64,000 nt of DNA. It comes from Hyphomicrobiales bacterium. Its GTDB lineage: Bacteria; Pseudomonadota; Alphaproteobacteria; Rhizobiales; Rhizobiaceae. The position numbers and the translations under genes were made by a program. The stretch covers positions 62,001-126,000 of the forward strand of contig UCMW01000009.1 of assembly GCA_900473745.1 (NCBI GenBank). The letters run 5' to 3'. Below, piece after piece: positions 42,776-51,811 of the stretch. Under the pieces are notes generated by a model. The model made no database searches and was not told the origin of the DNA. It saw nothing but the letters and a program-made list of their open reading frames with translations. Every line of letters begins with the position of its first letter. Within the stretch, counting starts at the first letter, position 1.

Positions 42776-43174
42776 ATGATGATCGAAATCACCTTGCCCG
42801 CAGACATTGGGGCCCTCTGCAAAACCTGCGAAACCACATGTGAAAAGGAATGCTGCGGCATCCGCGCGTTCAACTTTTCACCCTTCAACATCATCTATCA
42901 CCTTACCAAGATTGACGGGTTCATTCGTGATAGTGATGTCGCCGAAATCCGGACGAAAATCGCTGATATTTCAAAGCAGGTCGGCAATCTGGACCGGCAC
43001 GCTGACAAGGTAGTGATTGCGGAGCTGAACGCCATCTTTACTGTGGATCAGGTGATGTCCCTGTTCGATCTCATTGCGACAGCTCTTTCTCAAGGCTGCG
43101 CGATATATTCAATTCACGAGAAACAGATTGAGCAGAACGAGCAGAAATTTTCGTGCATCATCGGTCGGCCGTAG
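42776..43174 (+). CDS. Cysteine-motif protein (DUF6331-like)
   Basis: About 132 residues, starting MMIEITLPADIGALCKTCE. The motif CKTCETTCEKECCGIRAFNFSP has six cysteines closely spaced, as in the DUF6331 family, and could bind metal. The rest is helical. The ribosome site is poor and the start could be at 42722 or 42779. Composition is somewhat more AT-rich than the neighbours. Function unknown. Confidence 0.6.
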   Translation: MMIEITLPADIGALCKTCETTCEKECCGIRAFNFSPFNIIYHLTKIDGFIRDSDVAEIRTKIADISKQVGNLDRHADKVVIAELNAIFTVDQVMSLFDLIATALSQGCAIYSIHEKQIEQNEQKFSCIIGRP

Positions 43175-43299
43175 TGTCCGCTCTTGGCGCAAAGCGGAAG
43201 CCGCCTGTCACCTCGCCCATTGACGGCAATTGGGTTCTTCACGGATAACCGCTTTCCGAAAGCGGCCAGTTTGGTCCGCTGGTGTCATAGGAGCCGCTG

Positions 43300-43881
43300 T
43301 TGCAGAGTCTGAAAAATGGACGGTGGCTCAATGAGCCCACAAAGGCAGAGGCTTCGGAGGTCGAACTTTCCGTCACGACCGACGCAAACACGGATTTTTG
43401 GCGGCAGACGCATTATGGCTTTGTCCGCGACAGCGGCCACTTCTACGCCTTCGAGGTCGACGGCGATTTCACCGCCCAGGTACGAGTCCAGGCGCATTTC
43501 GAACATCTCTATGATCAGGCTGGCCTCATGGTCAGGCTCGACGAAAGACGGTGGGTCAAGACCGGGATCGAGTTCTCGGATGGATATGGCTTGCTCGGCA
43601 GTGTGCTGACGAATAACGTCTCCGATTGGGCGACGGGGCGATATGAAGGCGACCCATCGGATTTCTGGATCAGAGTGACCGTCCAGAGGGGCGTTCTGCG
43701 GATACAGGCATCCGGCGATGCACAGACCTGGCCTCTGGTCCGCCTCTGCCCGTTTCCCAAGATGGATCGATATCTCGTCGGCCCCATGTGCTGCACGCCA
43801 GAGCGTTCGGGTTTGGAGGTAAGGTTCCGCGAGTGGCAACTGGGGCCGGCCTTGGGCAAAGACCTCCACGACTTGTCATAG
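43300..43881 (+). CDS. DUF1349 (concanavalin-like) protein
   Basis: 193 residues of the DUF1349 beta-sandwich family: WLNEPTKAEASEVELSVTT, DFWRQTHYGFVRDSGHFY, YDQAGLMVRLDERRWVKTG and CCTPERSGLEVRFREW. TTG start at 43300, supported by AGGAG about 7 bases upstream and by the family's usual start. Probably cytoplasmic, as no signal peptide is seen. Function uncertain. Confidence 0.85.
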   Translation: MQSLKNGRWLNEPTKAEASEVELSVTTDANTDFWRQTHYGFVRDSGHFYAFEVDGDFTAQVRVQAHFEHLYDQAGLMVRLDERRWVKTGIEFSDGYGLLGSVLTNNVSDWATGRYEGDPSDFWIRVTVQRGVLRIQASGDAQTWPLVRLCPFPKMDRYLVGPMCCTPERSGLEVRFREWQLGPALGKDLHDLS

Positions 43882-44028
43882 CCGCCAACGTACCGATTTA
43901 CGAAAGCGCTCAATCTCAACGCTTTGCCACCGCCGGCAGGATCGGCGTCTACAGCAGGCAGGATTTGATATCTGAGCGCAGCCGCCCCTCTGCCCTGCCG
44001 GGCTTATCCACGGCCGGGTGAGGAAACA

Positions 44029-44817
44029 TCACCCCTTGCTTTCCCCATCCCTCGTCCCGATCGGATAGAGATACAGTTTCGTCTTGCGGCCGTCCTGAAG
44101 TTCCCAGATCTCGTCCGGATCGACATCCGGCACGGAGAAACTGTTGGAGACGAAGAGGCTGCCGGGTTTCATCTCCGTCTTGAGCTTCTGCCAGAGGGCT
44201 GCCATCGGGGCGGGCGAGAGGAAGGCGTAGACCACGTCCTCCCGCGAGACATCCGTCTTCCAGAGGTCGCCGCGGCGGATCTCGCCCCGGCCGGTCAGGG
44301 TTGAGAGCAGCTGTGCTGCCAGATAGACGGCGGGCGCATTTTCCACGCCGCGGGCGATGCGTCCCTCGCCATCGAGCGCCCGGACGACGCCGCCCAGCCC
44401 ACAGCCGAGATCGAGCATGCGCGTCGCTCCGCGGTCGCGCATGAGGTCCTTCAGCACGGAGGTCGTCTCGGTGTTGGTGAGATAGAGGGGTATGCCGCCG
44501 CGGGTCGTGTTGGAAAAGACGAGTGCCAGCAGAAGGAAGGCGAGGCCGAAGGGCCAGGCGGGCAGATTGCCGATGAGGAGCGCCGAGCCCATGGCGAGCG
44601 GGAAGAGGAAGGCAATGAGGAGCCACCAGCGGGCGAGCCCCAGGATCCGCGTGATGCCGGCGGCAACCAGCCCCTGCAGGAGGAGCGCGAGCCCGATCAG
44701 AGGCAGTCGTTCGATCGAGGTCGAGAGCGGCGCCGTGACGACCGCCACGACCGGCAGTCCCACGACCTGCGCCAGAAGCGCGCCCAGGATCGGCGTCTTG
44801 CGAAAGAGTACGAGCAT
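44029..44817 (-). CDS. Membrane-anchored class I SAM methyltransferase
   Basis: 262 residues. The N-terminal 105 residues hold three to four hydrophobic segments; a Rossmann-like SAM domain follows with motif I RMLDLGCGLGG (about 134-144), GVENAP and a late FVSNSFSVPD. The methyl acceptor is unknown. The ATG at 44817 (MLVLFRKTPIL) is favoured over 44850. Alone on its strand. Confidence 0.75.
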   Translation of the reverse strand: MLVLFRKTPILGALLAQVVGLPVVAVVTAPLSTSIERLPLIGLALLLQGLVAAGITRILGLARWWLLIAFLFPLAMGSALLIGNLPAWPFGLAFLLLALVFSNTTRGGIPLYLTNTETTSVLKDLMRDRGATRMLDLGCGLGGVVRALDGEGRIARGVENAPAVYLAAQLLSTLTGRGEIRRGDLWKTDVSREDVVYAFLSPAPMAALWQKLKTEMKPGSLFVSNSFSVPDVDPDEIWELQDGRKTKLYLYPIGTRDGESKG

Positions 44818-45005
44818 CGGGTCTCCGGCAGAATTGCAATTGTACGACACTGGCAGGGGGTGGCACGATTCTCAAGGCTGGTCATAGCCTTCCCCTTGGG
44901 GGAGGTCACGTGGCCTTGCACAGTCCTGCCACGGCTGGCATCGTCTGATGCTGAAGCTTGCCGGGCAAGGATGTGCCGGCGGGGTGGCCGATGTGAGGAA
45001 GATGC

Positions 45006-45686
45006 ATGGATTTCATGAGGTTGTTGAAGTCGCTGGAGGAACTGCTCTACGAGCTGGTGTCCTGGCTGGTCTTCTATCCCCTCACCTTCTGGCGGGCGCT
45101 GACCCGGCCGCTCAGCATGATGCGGTATGCCGATCTCGAACTCGACGATCAGATCGACGAGCAATATGACGATACGGTGAGCCCGCCGCTCTTCCTGCTG
45201 ATCACGCTGCTCTTGTCGCAGGCGCTATCCGGCGCCTTTCCCGTCGATCCCAGCTTCGCGCCCGAGACCAAGCTCGCGAGTTCGACTGCCAACCTGCTGA
45301 TTGCGCGCGGTGTCGTCTTCGGGATCTTTCCCATGGCCATGGCGGTGACACTTCTCGTGGCCAGAAACATCCGCGTGACGCGGCGTACCCTTCGACCGCC
45401 CTTCTTCAGCCAGTGCTACGTGGCGGCACCCTTCGTCTTCCTCATCGGCTTGACCGTGGATTTCCTGATCATGCCGCGCGAGCAGGGCCTCGTCTTCGGC
45501 CTGTTGGCCCTGGCCGCGGCGATCCTGTGGTATGGCCAGGCGCAGATCCGCTGGTTTCGTCAGGACCTGACGATCGGCACGGGCAAGGCCATAGGCCTTT
45601 TCTTCATTGCCTTCCTGCTGGCCGTGATCTGCTCGCTGGTCGTGGCAATTGCGGCGACCTATCTTCTGCCGCGCTGGAACGCCTGA
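45006..45686 (+). CDS. Polytopic membrane protein, function unknown
   Basis: 226 residues with about five hydrophobic segments (around 60-75, 98-118, 135-152, 160-175, 195-218). It begins MDFMRLLKSLEELLYELVSW, amphipathic. An acidic stretch, LELDDQIDEQYDDTVSPP, precedes the first helix, which is reminiscent of Yip1-type permease-like proteins. No transporter motif is recognisable. Confidence 0.6.
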   Translation: MDFMRLLKSLEELLYELVSWLVFYPLTFWRALTRPLSMMRYADLELDDQIDEQYDDTVSPPLFLLITLLLSQALSGAFPVDPSFAPETKLASSTANLLIARGVVFGIFPMAMAVTLLVARNIRVTRRTLRPPFFSQCYVAAPFVFLIGLTVDFLIMPREQGLVFGLLALAAAILWYGQAQIRWFRQDLTIGTGKAIGLFFIAFLLAVICSLVVAIAATYLLPRWNA

Positions 45687-45698
45687 GATCTTTCCGGA

Positions 45699-46028
45699 TC
45701 AGTGGCTGGCGGCATCGCCAGCGCGGGGTGCGCCTTCGCCGAGCACCCGGTCGATCTCGGTTTCCAGCATCGTCCTTTCGCCGAGTTCGACTTCGCCGAA
45801 CCCCTGAATGGCCGCATGAGACCAGAGGATCCGCCCCGACAGGAGCGGCGCATCGACCGTCGAGATGACGTAGCCGTTCATCGCGACATCGAACGAGACG
45901 AAATGCCGACCGCGGATCTCGGTCTGCGCAAAGTTGGCGATTTCCATGCGCTTCTTGGGCAAGAGTTCACCTTCTGGCGGCGCGACGGTCGCACCCCGGG
46001 GATCGAGGGGGTTTTCTATATTCCTCAT
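45699..46028 (-). CDS. Hypothetical protein, 109 aa
   Basis: Starts MRNIENPLDPRGATVAPPEG with AGGAGG nine bases upstream, so translation is likely. No signal peptide, membrane helix or known motif; the middle (GRHFVSFDVAMNGYVISTVD) looks like beta strands and the end is acidic to neutral helix. Convergent with the preceding membrane-protein gene. Function unknown. Confidence 0.6.
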   Translation of the reverse strand: MRNIENPLDPRGATVAPPEGELLPKKRMEIANFAQTEIRGRHFVSFDVAMNGYVISTVDAPLLSGRILWSHAAIQGFGEVELGERTMLETEIDRVLGEGAPRAGDAASH

Positions 46029-46093
46029 ATATAAAAACCTCCTGATTCGTAGGGCTTTTTTTCAGTCTATGCCCTGCAAAGTTCATCGACACC

Positions 46094-46127
46094 GGCGGGC
46101 GCCTTCCGCGCGGGAAAGGCGCCCGCC
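46094..46127 (-). terminator. Strong GC hairpin after the epimerase gene
   Basis: GGCGGGCGCCTT and AAGGCGCCCGCC are perfect 12-bp arms around a 10-base loop, starting 16 bp after the epimerase stop. There is no T run, so it may act with Rho or protect the mRNA end. Confidence 0.5.
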
Positions 46128-46142
46128 TGCCGGTCCAATCCC

Positions 46143-47036
46143 TCAGACGTCTACGTAGTTGCGCCAGTCGTGCTCTTCCTTGAAGCCGAGGACATCGCGG
46201 ATCTTGGCGTTGGAGAGCGGGGCTGCGAAGCCGTCGAGATCGCCCGTGATCGGCGTGTTGGGTGCCCATTTGGCCAGGAATTCGCGGGTGGGCACGGTCG
46301 CCGTGATCGTGTCATTGACGGCATTGAAGACCTGGAAGCCCAGCCCGTCCTTCGCTACGCAGAGATCGACGATCTGGCCGAGATCGCGGGCATCAATGTA
46401 AGACCAGGCATTGCGCTTGCGGCAAGGCGGATCGGCGAGATAGCCTGGAAATGCCGCGTAGTCTTCGGGGGCGATGACATTGCCGATGCGCAGTGCATAG
46501 ACATCGATGCCGTAGCGCATGGCGAAGGCACGGGCCGTCTTTTCATTCACCACCTTGGAGAGGCCATAGCTGTCCATCGGGTCGGTGTCGTAGTCTTCGG
46601 TGAGCGGAAACGCGTGGTAGTCCTTGTCGCCTTCGGCAAAGCAGACGCCATAGGTGGTTTCCGACGAGGCGATGATCACCTTCCTGATGCCGAGCTTGGC
46701 GGCGGCCTCGATGACATTGTAGGTCGAGACGGTGTTTTCCGCGAAGGTCTTGTTGTCGGGATGCATGAGGATGCGCGGGACGGCGGCGAAATGCACGACG
46801 GCATCGACCGGCTTCGGGCCGCCCGCCTCTTCGTAACCGTCATAGCCGAAGTGGCAGGAGAGCGCGTTGAAGACTTCGCCCGGATCGGTGACGTCAGTCA
46901 GAAGCGTGTGCACGCCCGGCACATCGAGCACGGAACGGTCGACGTTGAGGACCTTGTGGCCTTTGTCCAAGAGATAAGGCACGACATGGCGCCCCGCCTT
47001 GCCGCTGCCGCCGGTAAATACGATCCGCTTGCCCAT
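46143..47036 (-). CDS. NAD(P)-dependent epimerase/dehydratase
   Basis: 297 residues of the extended SDR family. Cofactor loop RIVFTGGSGKAGRHV (GxxGxxG), catalytic YGLSKVVNEK (YxxxK) and SSETTYG supplying the Ser/Thr region. The ATG at 47036 has an ideal AGGAGG upstream. Substrate probably a nucleotide sugar or related compound; no more can be said from the sequence. Confidence 0.9.
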   Translation of the reverse strand: MGKRIVFTGGSGKAGRHVVPYLLDKGHKVLNVDRSVLDVPGVHTLLTDVTDPGEVFNALSCHFGYDGYEEAGGPKPVDAVVHFAAVPRILMHPDNKTFAENTVSTYNVIEAAAKLGIRKVIIASSETTYGVCFAEGDKDYHAFPLTEDYDTDPMDSYGLSKVVNEKTARAFAMRYGIDVYALRIGNVIAPEDYAAFPGYLADPPCRKRNAWSYIDARDLGQIVDLCVAKDGLGFQVFNAVNDTITATVPTREFLAKWAPNTPITGDLDGFAAPLSNAKIRDVLGFKEEHDWRNYVDV

Positions 47037-47182
47037 GGTGATCCTCCTCGAGATTGGGTTGTCTGACGACCAGATAGCGCGAACGCGACCAAAGGGTAAG
47101 AGGGGGTTTACGCCGCGAGTTCCAAGGAACCCAAGCCGCTCGTCCCGTGTTTCTTCCGGCACACCCAAACCAGGAGAGACGC

Positions 47183-47659
47183 GTGAAACTCGATGATTTT
47201 GCAGACAGAGAGCCCAGGTTGATCCTGGAGGAGTTCTTTTCCGGCCCGCTGCGCGGCTGGGGCGTGACCATTGGCCGGCTCGGCGGCTTCCAGAACCGCT
47301 TCACCATCGACGCCCGCGGCCACTTCGATGCCACCGCCAATGTGCTCACGCTGAAGGAAGACTATTTCTTTGACGACGGCCATTCCGACACGCTCTCCTG
47401 GACAATCCTGAAGCGCAGTGAAAGCCGCTACGAAGGCCGCGAAACACTGATCGACGGGGTGGCCGAGGGCGACCAGGCAGGATCGGCCTTCCGCTGGCAA
47501 TATGCCCGCGACGTTCCTCAAGCCGACGGATCGAAGATCCGGTTCGGCTTCGACGACTGGTTCATCCTGCATGACGAAAAGCATATGAGCGTCCATGCCT
47601 CGCTGACCAAGCTCGGGCTGGAAGTGGCGACGCTGGAGGCGTTTTACGAGCGGGTTTGA
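47183..47659 (+). CDS. DUF3833 family protein
   Basis: 158 residues, starting VKLDDFADREPRLILEEFFSG from the GTG at 47183, which has AGGAG upstream. Family stretches are GPLRGWGVTIGRLGGFQNRF, LKEDYFFDDGHSDTLSW and FDDWFILHDEKHMSVHASLTKLG. Lipocalin-like beta content; some relatives are lipoproteins, but no lipobox is present here. Function unknown. Confidence 0.8.
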   Translation: MKLDDFADREPRLILEEFFSGPLRGWGVTIGRLGGFQNRFTIDARGHFDATANVLTLKEDYFFDDGHSDTLSWTILKRSESRYEGRETLIDGVAEGDQAGSAFRWQYARDVPQADGSKIRFGFDDWFILHDEKHMSVHASLTKLGLEVATLEAFYERV

Positions 47660-47748
47660 GGCGAAAGACGGTCAAGGGATGGGCCAAGCCGACCTTGACG
47701 GCTTCGCGCCCCCTCCCCATTTCCGATCGACACCGCAGGAGGAAAACG

Positions 47749-48126
47749 ATGGGACTGTTCGACGGAATTCTGGGCCATGGATCGAGCGTCGATCCGGGCG
47801 ATCTCGCCAAACGGCTCGACGGCGTCTTGATCGACGGCGAGCAGGTTTCGCTCGCTTTCAAGGTGATCCGAGACATCTTCGTCTTCACCGACAAGCGCCT
47901 GATCCTGATCGACGTGCAGGGCATTACCGGCTCGAAAGTGGACTACATGTCCGTGCCCTATCGGGCGATCACCCGCTTTTCCGTGGAAACTGCCGGCACT
48001 TTCGATCTCGACAGCGAATTGAAGATCTGGGTGTCGGGTGCGCATGATCCGGTGACGAAGACCTTGAAGAAGGGCACGGACGTGCGCGGGATACAAAGGG
48101 CGCTGGCGGCGGGCGTGTTAAAGTAA
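47749..48126 (+). CDS. Bacterial PH-domain protein
   Basis: 125 residues, starting MGLFDGILGHGSSVD with AGGAGG nine bases upstream. The pattern GEQVSLAFKVIRDIFVFTDKRLILID followed by SVPYRAITRFSVETAG is the bacterial PH (YvbH-like) domain. Soluble, probably oligomeric. Role unknown. Confidence 0.85.
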   Translation: MGLFDGILGHGSSVDPGDLAKRLDGVLIDGEQVSLAFKVIRDIFVFTDKRLILIDVQGITGSKVDYMSVPYRAITRFSVETAGTFDLDSELKIWVSGAHDPVTKTLKKGTDVRGIQRALAAGVLK

Positions 48127-48180
48127 GTCCAACCATGACGTGGGCATTGGCACAACCCAACGGATGGGTTACAATCCGTT

Positions 48181-48420
48181 ATGGTCGTTGTCCATCGCGC
48201 TTTCGGCTTCCGCTTCGTGATCTACACGCAGGATCATGAGCCTGCACATATTCACGTCACCGGGGCCGGACAGGCGAAGATCAACCTGCTTGGCCGAGAC
48301 GGTCGACCGGAACTGGTCTACAGCATCGGGATTACACGGGCCGACCTAAGACGCATCATGAGTGAAGTTGCGACCGAACATGCCCGGTTGATGACGGAAT
48401 GGGAGCGGATCCATGGCTGA
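48181..48420 (+). CDS. DUF4160 protein of a TA-like pair
   Basis: 79 residues. FRFVIYTQDHEPAHIHVTGAGQAKINL is the DUF4160 signature (with PxHIH). It overlaps the DUF2442 gene by 8 bp. Such DUF4160-DUF2442 pairs recur on mobile and chromosomal DNA and are regarded as candidate toxin-antitoxin systems; that activity is not proven here. Confidence 0.8.
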   Translation: MVVVHRAFGFRFVIYTQDHEPAHIHVTGAGQAKINLLGRDGRPELVYSIGITRADLRRIMSEVATEHARLMTEWERIHG

Positions 48421-48826
48421 TCTCGACGAAAGGCAATTTGATGCCGCAGAAGCACGTGGGCGCGCCATGCTCGAGACCGAGCCGCGGGCCGTCGGCGCAC
48501 GATATGAGGCAAAATCGGGCCGTGTCGTACTCGAACTCTCCAACGGCTGCCTCTACGCATTCCCGACCGCTCTCGTGGAGGATCTAGAGGGGGCGACAGT
48601 GGCCGATCTCGGCTCAGTGGAGATAGACGGCCTCGGTTTCAATCTGCATTTTCCGGCGCTAGATGTGGATCTTCAAGTGCCGGCCCTGATCGCCGGCGTT
48701 TTTGGCACAAAGGCCTGGATGACCCGGGAATTGGCGCGGCGCGCAGGACAGGTGACGTCCGAAGCGAAGGCAGCTGCCGCACGAGCCAACGGCGCCAAGG
48801 GCGGGCGGCCCCGGCGGGCAAGCTGA
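48413..48826 (+). CDS. DUF2442 protein, partner of DUF4160
   Basis: 137 residues. SGRVVLELSNGCLYAFPTALVEDL and VEIDGLGFNLHFPALDVDLQVPALI form the DUF2442 core. The C-terminal tail is basic and Ala-rich (AKAAAARANGAKGGRPRRAS), which could contact DNA. Translation is coupled by overlap with the upstream gene. Confidence 0.8.
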   Translation: MADLDERQFDAAEARGRAMLETEPRAVGARYEAKSGRVVLELSNGCLYAFPTALVEDLEGATVADLGSVEIDGLGFNLHFPALDVDLQVPALIAGVFGTKAWMTRELARRAGQVTSEAKAAAARANGAKGGRPRRAS

Positions 48827-48956
48827 CGACCGAGGAGGGATCGGCGATTGTTCATCTCCCCCTCCCCCAAACTTCCCTCACCCCCGAATCAGTGATACCC
48901 CTCGGGCTCTGTCGCCTGGCGCCCTTGCGCCTGTTCCTCAAGGTTTCGTCCCGCCC

Positions 48957-49541
48957 GTGTTTCGTGTTCCGCTCATCGTTGCCATCGCTCTCGCCATCGC
49001 CTTTGGCGGCGGGATCCTGTCGGCGCTTTCGATGCTGAATGCCTCGGTCGGTTTCGGGGCGATCGAGGTGGCGGGATGGCGGGCGTTTCCCGCGGCGCAG
49101 ACAGCATCTGCCGATCCCTACGCCAAGGCGCATCGCGCCAAGGGTGGGCGGCTGCTCTACGGGTCAGCGGAGGGGCTGCAATTCACGGCGTTTCGCGATG
49201 CCGAAGGACTGACGCTGACGGGCACCTGTTCCTACCGGATGAGCGGACGCACGCCGACAACGCGGATCTGGACCCTTCATGCGGCGGATGCCGACGGCAC
49301 GCCGCTCAATGCCGGCGTGGACCTGCCGGTGGCGAAGAATTCGCAGACGGTTCTGAGACGCCGCGACGGGTCCTTCGACATCGTGATTTCGCGCACGGGG
49401 AAAGCCGGCAACTGGCTCGCCATTCCCGACACGGGCGCCTTCCAGCTGGTGCTGACGCTGCTCGATACACCGGCTGCCGCCTCAACGGGGCTTTCGGGGC
49501 TGTCCATGCCGGTGATCGAGCAGATCGGGTGCGGCCAATGA
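48957..49541 (+). CDS. DUF1214 domain protein
   Basis: 194 residues with an N-terminal hydrophobic segment (VPLIVAIALAIAFGGGILSAL) and the DUF1214 end region (DGSFDIVISRTGKAGNWLAIP followed by FQLVLTLLDTP). The GTG/ATG region at 48957 suits the signal. Its stop overlaps the next start (ATGA), so the pair is co-translated. DUF1214 and DUF1254 normally occur together, here split into two exported proteins. Confidence 0.85.
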   Translation: MFRVPLIVAIALAIAFGGGILSALSMLNASVGFGAIEVAGWRAFPAAQTASADPYAKAHRAKGGRLLYGSAEGLQFTAFRDAEGLTLTGTCSYRMSGRTPTTRIWTLHAADADGTPLNAGVDLPVAKNSQTVLRRRDGSFDIVISRTGKAGNWLAIPDTGAFQLVLTLLDTPAAASTGLSGLSMPVIEQIGCGQ

Positions 49542-50089
49542 ACAAGCTTCTCTATGCCGTCATCACCGGCATCTTCGGCGCCATCCTCCTGCATATCATC
49601 ATCATTCTCGGCGTGCCGCATTTCACCGGCCGGGACGCCTATACGCGCGTGACGTCGGAAGGCGTGCCCTTTGTCTTCCATGCCCTTTCGGCAACGCCGG
49701 ACAGTGTGGGTCTTTCGAGTATCGATCCTTACCTGCGCGTCGCCGTCTGCCATTTCGACATCGAGCGGCAGCCGCTCTCGCTGGTGGCGCTGGGTGGCGG
49801 CGTCGATTTCTGGTCGGTCGCGATCTATGACAGGGATGCCAACGAAGTCTTTTCGATGAACGACCGCACATCAGTCGCGGGCGATCTCGACGTTCTGGTG
49901 GCCACGCCCGTGCAGGTCGCACAGCTCAGGAAAACGCCGATTGCAGCACTCGCCGAGACGATCCTCGTCGAACATCCGGGCACGGAGGGATATGTGGTGC
50001 TGCGGGTTCTTGCGCCGCAGGCGAGCTACGAGCCGGAGGCCAAGGCTTTTCTCGCCGAAGCCGAATGCCTGCCGTTCACGGGGCGCTGA
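49538..50089 (+). CDS. DUF1254 domain protein
   Basis: 183 residues, starting MNKLLYAVITGIFGAILLHIIIILG, a signal or anchor helix. The core YLRVAVCHFDIERQPLSLVA and VDFWSVAIYDRDANEVFSMNDR is the DUF1254 part. It overlaps the DUF1214 gene by 4 bp. The longer frame starting at 49076 is not used. Function unknown. Confidence 0.85.
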   Translation: MNKLLYAVITGIFGAILLHIIIILGVPHFTGRDAYTRVTSEGVPFVFHALSATPDSVGLSSIDPYLRVAVCHFDIERQPLSLVALGGGVDFWSVAIYDRDANEVFSMNDRTSVAGDLDVLVATPVQVAQLRKTPIAALAETILVEHPGTEGYVVLRVLAPQASYEPEAKAFLAEAECLPFTGR

Positions 50090-50101
50090 GGCGGCCGGAA
50101 G

Positions 50102-51031
50102 TCAGTGCAGCGGCGCGTCCGCGAGCACGCTGCCGAGCCGGATGACCATCTTGCGATCGAAGAATTGCGGCCTTGCGAACATCCAGTCCAGCGCCTGTGT
50201 CGACGACCAGGGTCGCTTGTAGGGGCGGACCGAGGTCAGCGCCTCGAAGACATCGCAGACGGTGGAAAGCCGCACCGGCACGCTCAGATCGTTCTGCTTC
50301 AGACCCAGTGGATAGCCCGAACCGTCCAGCGCCTCGTGATGCAGGCGGCAGATGTCGAGCACGACGGACGGCAGTTCCGGATAGGTCTTAAGCAGGCGGT
50401 AGCCGGCCTCGGGATGATTGCGGATGACGTGACGTTCCGCTTCCGTGAGCTTGCCGGGCTTGGTCAGGATCTCGCTTGGAATGAGCAGCTTGCCAATGTC
50501 GTGCAGCATGCCGGCGACGCCAAGGATACCGGTGGTTTCCTCGTCCATCTCGAGGGAGCGGGCGAGAAGCGTCATCATGCCGCTGACGGCCATCGAATGC
50601 ATGTAGGTCGTCTCGTCCTTGCTCTTCAGACGCGTGACTTCCAGCGCGATGACCGTGCTGTCGGACCAGATGCCGGCATTGTCCTCGGCCGCCTGCGAGA
50701 GACCGGTCATGTCGAGGGAACCGCCGGCCACCAGGTCGCCGAGGCTCGCCTTCAGCGCTTTTGCCGATTGGGAAACTTCCTGTCGGACAGCTTCGACGCG
50801 CACCGGATCGGCGGCCCGCCTGGTCGTCGCCGCCTGAGGCTGTCTTCCGTCCGGATCGAGGCCAAGGCGAATATTGATCGACACTTCGGTGGCGGACGTC
50901 GCCAGGATGGCGGTGAGGTCGGCATCGGTCTTGACGAGGAAACGGCGTCGGGCGAATTCCCGGCTGGGACAGGCGACGCTTTCAACATACATGCCCTTAC
51001 GGATGCGGTCCTTGGCAATCTTCACCAGCAT
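50102..51031 (-). CDS. HD-GYP domain c-di-GMP phosphodiesterase
   Basis: 309 residues. N-terminal DUF3391-like region (MLVKIAKDRIRKGMYVESVAC), then an HD-GYP domain with GMLHDIGKLLIP (HD, about 177), RNHPEAGYRLL, HHEALDGSGYPLG and the GYP-type end. It should hydrolyse c-di-GMP. The start is uncertain: ATG 51031 begins the DUF3391 core but has no close ribosome site; ATG 51097 would add 22 residues. Confidence 0.88.
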   Translation of the reverse strand: MLVKIAKDRIRKGMYVESVACPSREFARRRFLVKTDADLTAILATSATEVSINIRLGLDPDGRQPQAATTRRAADPVRVEAVRQEVSQSAKALKASLGDLVAGGSLDMTGLSQAAEDNAGIWSDSTVIALEVTRLKSKDETTYMHSMAVSGMMTLLARSLEMDEETTGILGVAGMLHDIGKLLIPSEILTKPGKLTEAERHVIRNHPEAGYRLLKTYPELPSVVLDICRLHHEALDGSGYPLGLKQNDLSVPVRLSTVCDVFEALTSVRPYKRPWSSTQALDWMFARPQFFDRKMVIRLGSVLADAPLH

Positions 51032-51276
51032 TGAATTTAACCATGGCTCCACGTGAGACAGGACCAGAAACGGGGCCTGAAGGCGATGCACCGACATACT
51101 GCAATTTCGTAGTTTATTTTATGTTATAAAAGTAATTGATACTCCGTGAACAGCGACAGGCTCGTCGACAAACTGCACACAATATCATGAGGACGATCGG
51201 TCTTCCCGGTGAACAGGAACATGGCTGAACCTTCACCCGGAATACCCGATCGGCTAAAGGCGGCAGGAACAGCGTC

Positions 51277-51489
51277 TCAACAGGGACGGCGACCGGGGCC
51301 AAAGACGGGGCCCTGTGGGGCGGGCAAGGCCGGCAGCGTCGGCAGTTCCACCCGCGGCCAGATGGCATTGGGGTCCAGCCGCTCGTAGCGGATGCCGGTG
51401 AAGAAGAGGATTTGCGCCTTTTCTCCAAGCGCGCGTGTCGAACGGCGCGAGAGGTTCAGCCGGTCCGAAATCCTGATGATATCCGCCAT
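51277..51489 (-). CDS. Small protein, 70 aa, unknown
   Basis: MADIIRISDRLNLSRRSTRALGEKA... with an excellent AAGGAG seven bases upstream. The N-terminal half is basic; the C-terminal half is Pro-rich (LPTLPALPAPQGP). No hydrophobic segment. Function unknown. It is divergent from the DUF2336 gene across a 320-bp region. Confidence 0.6.
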   Translation of the reverse strand: MADIIRISDRLNLSRRSTRALGEKAQILFFTGIRYERLDPNAIWPRVELPTLPALPAPQGPVFGPGRRPC

Positions 51490-51811
51490 GCTCGTCTCCT
51501 TTCGAGAAGAAAGATCGAGAGGGTCGAGAAAATCATCTCGCCCTGCCCTCCTGCTAAGAGGGCCGGCACATCCGGTTCATGCTGCGGAAAGTCTCACACA
51601 CACCGGGATCATCTGCGCCTTTCTCAGACGCGTGCCCCTGTCGCGGTTCACCCCACGGCCGGGGTACGCATATGCCTAATATCGGAAACATGCGGCGAAT
51701 CATCTGCTATGACCATCCGCCTGTCCACAGGAAGCCATAGGTTAGTTAACAGCTTGCTAACAAATTCGTTCTATTCTCACACACATCTGTATTGCGTTGG
51801 AGTGGTGTGTC
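51490..51811. other. Divergent promoter region, 320 bp
   Basis: No gene. It includes the CtrA-like motif at 51746-51760 and an AT-rich segment (51735-51795) that probably contains the promoter of the DUF2336 gene. Confidence 0.4.
51746..51760. promoter_or_regulatory. CtrA-like site upstream of the DUF2336 gene
   Basis: TTAACAGCTTGCTAA: TTAA-N7-CTAA, one mismatch from the alphaproteobacterial CtrA consensus TTAA-N7-TTAA. It lies 52 bp before the GTG start. Short motif, so chance is possible. Confidence 0.35.
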
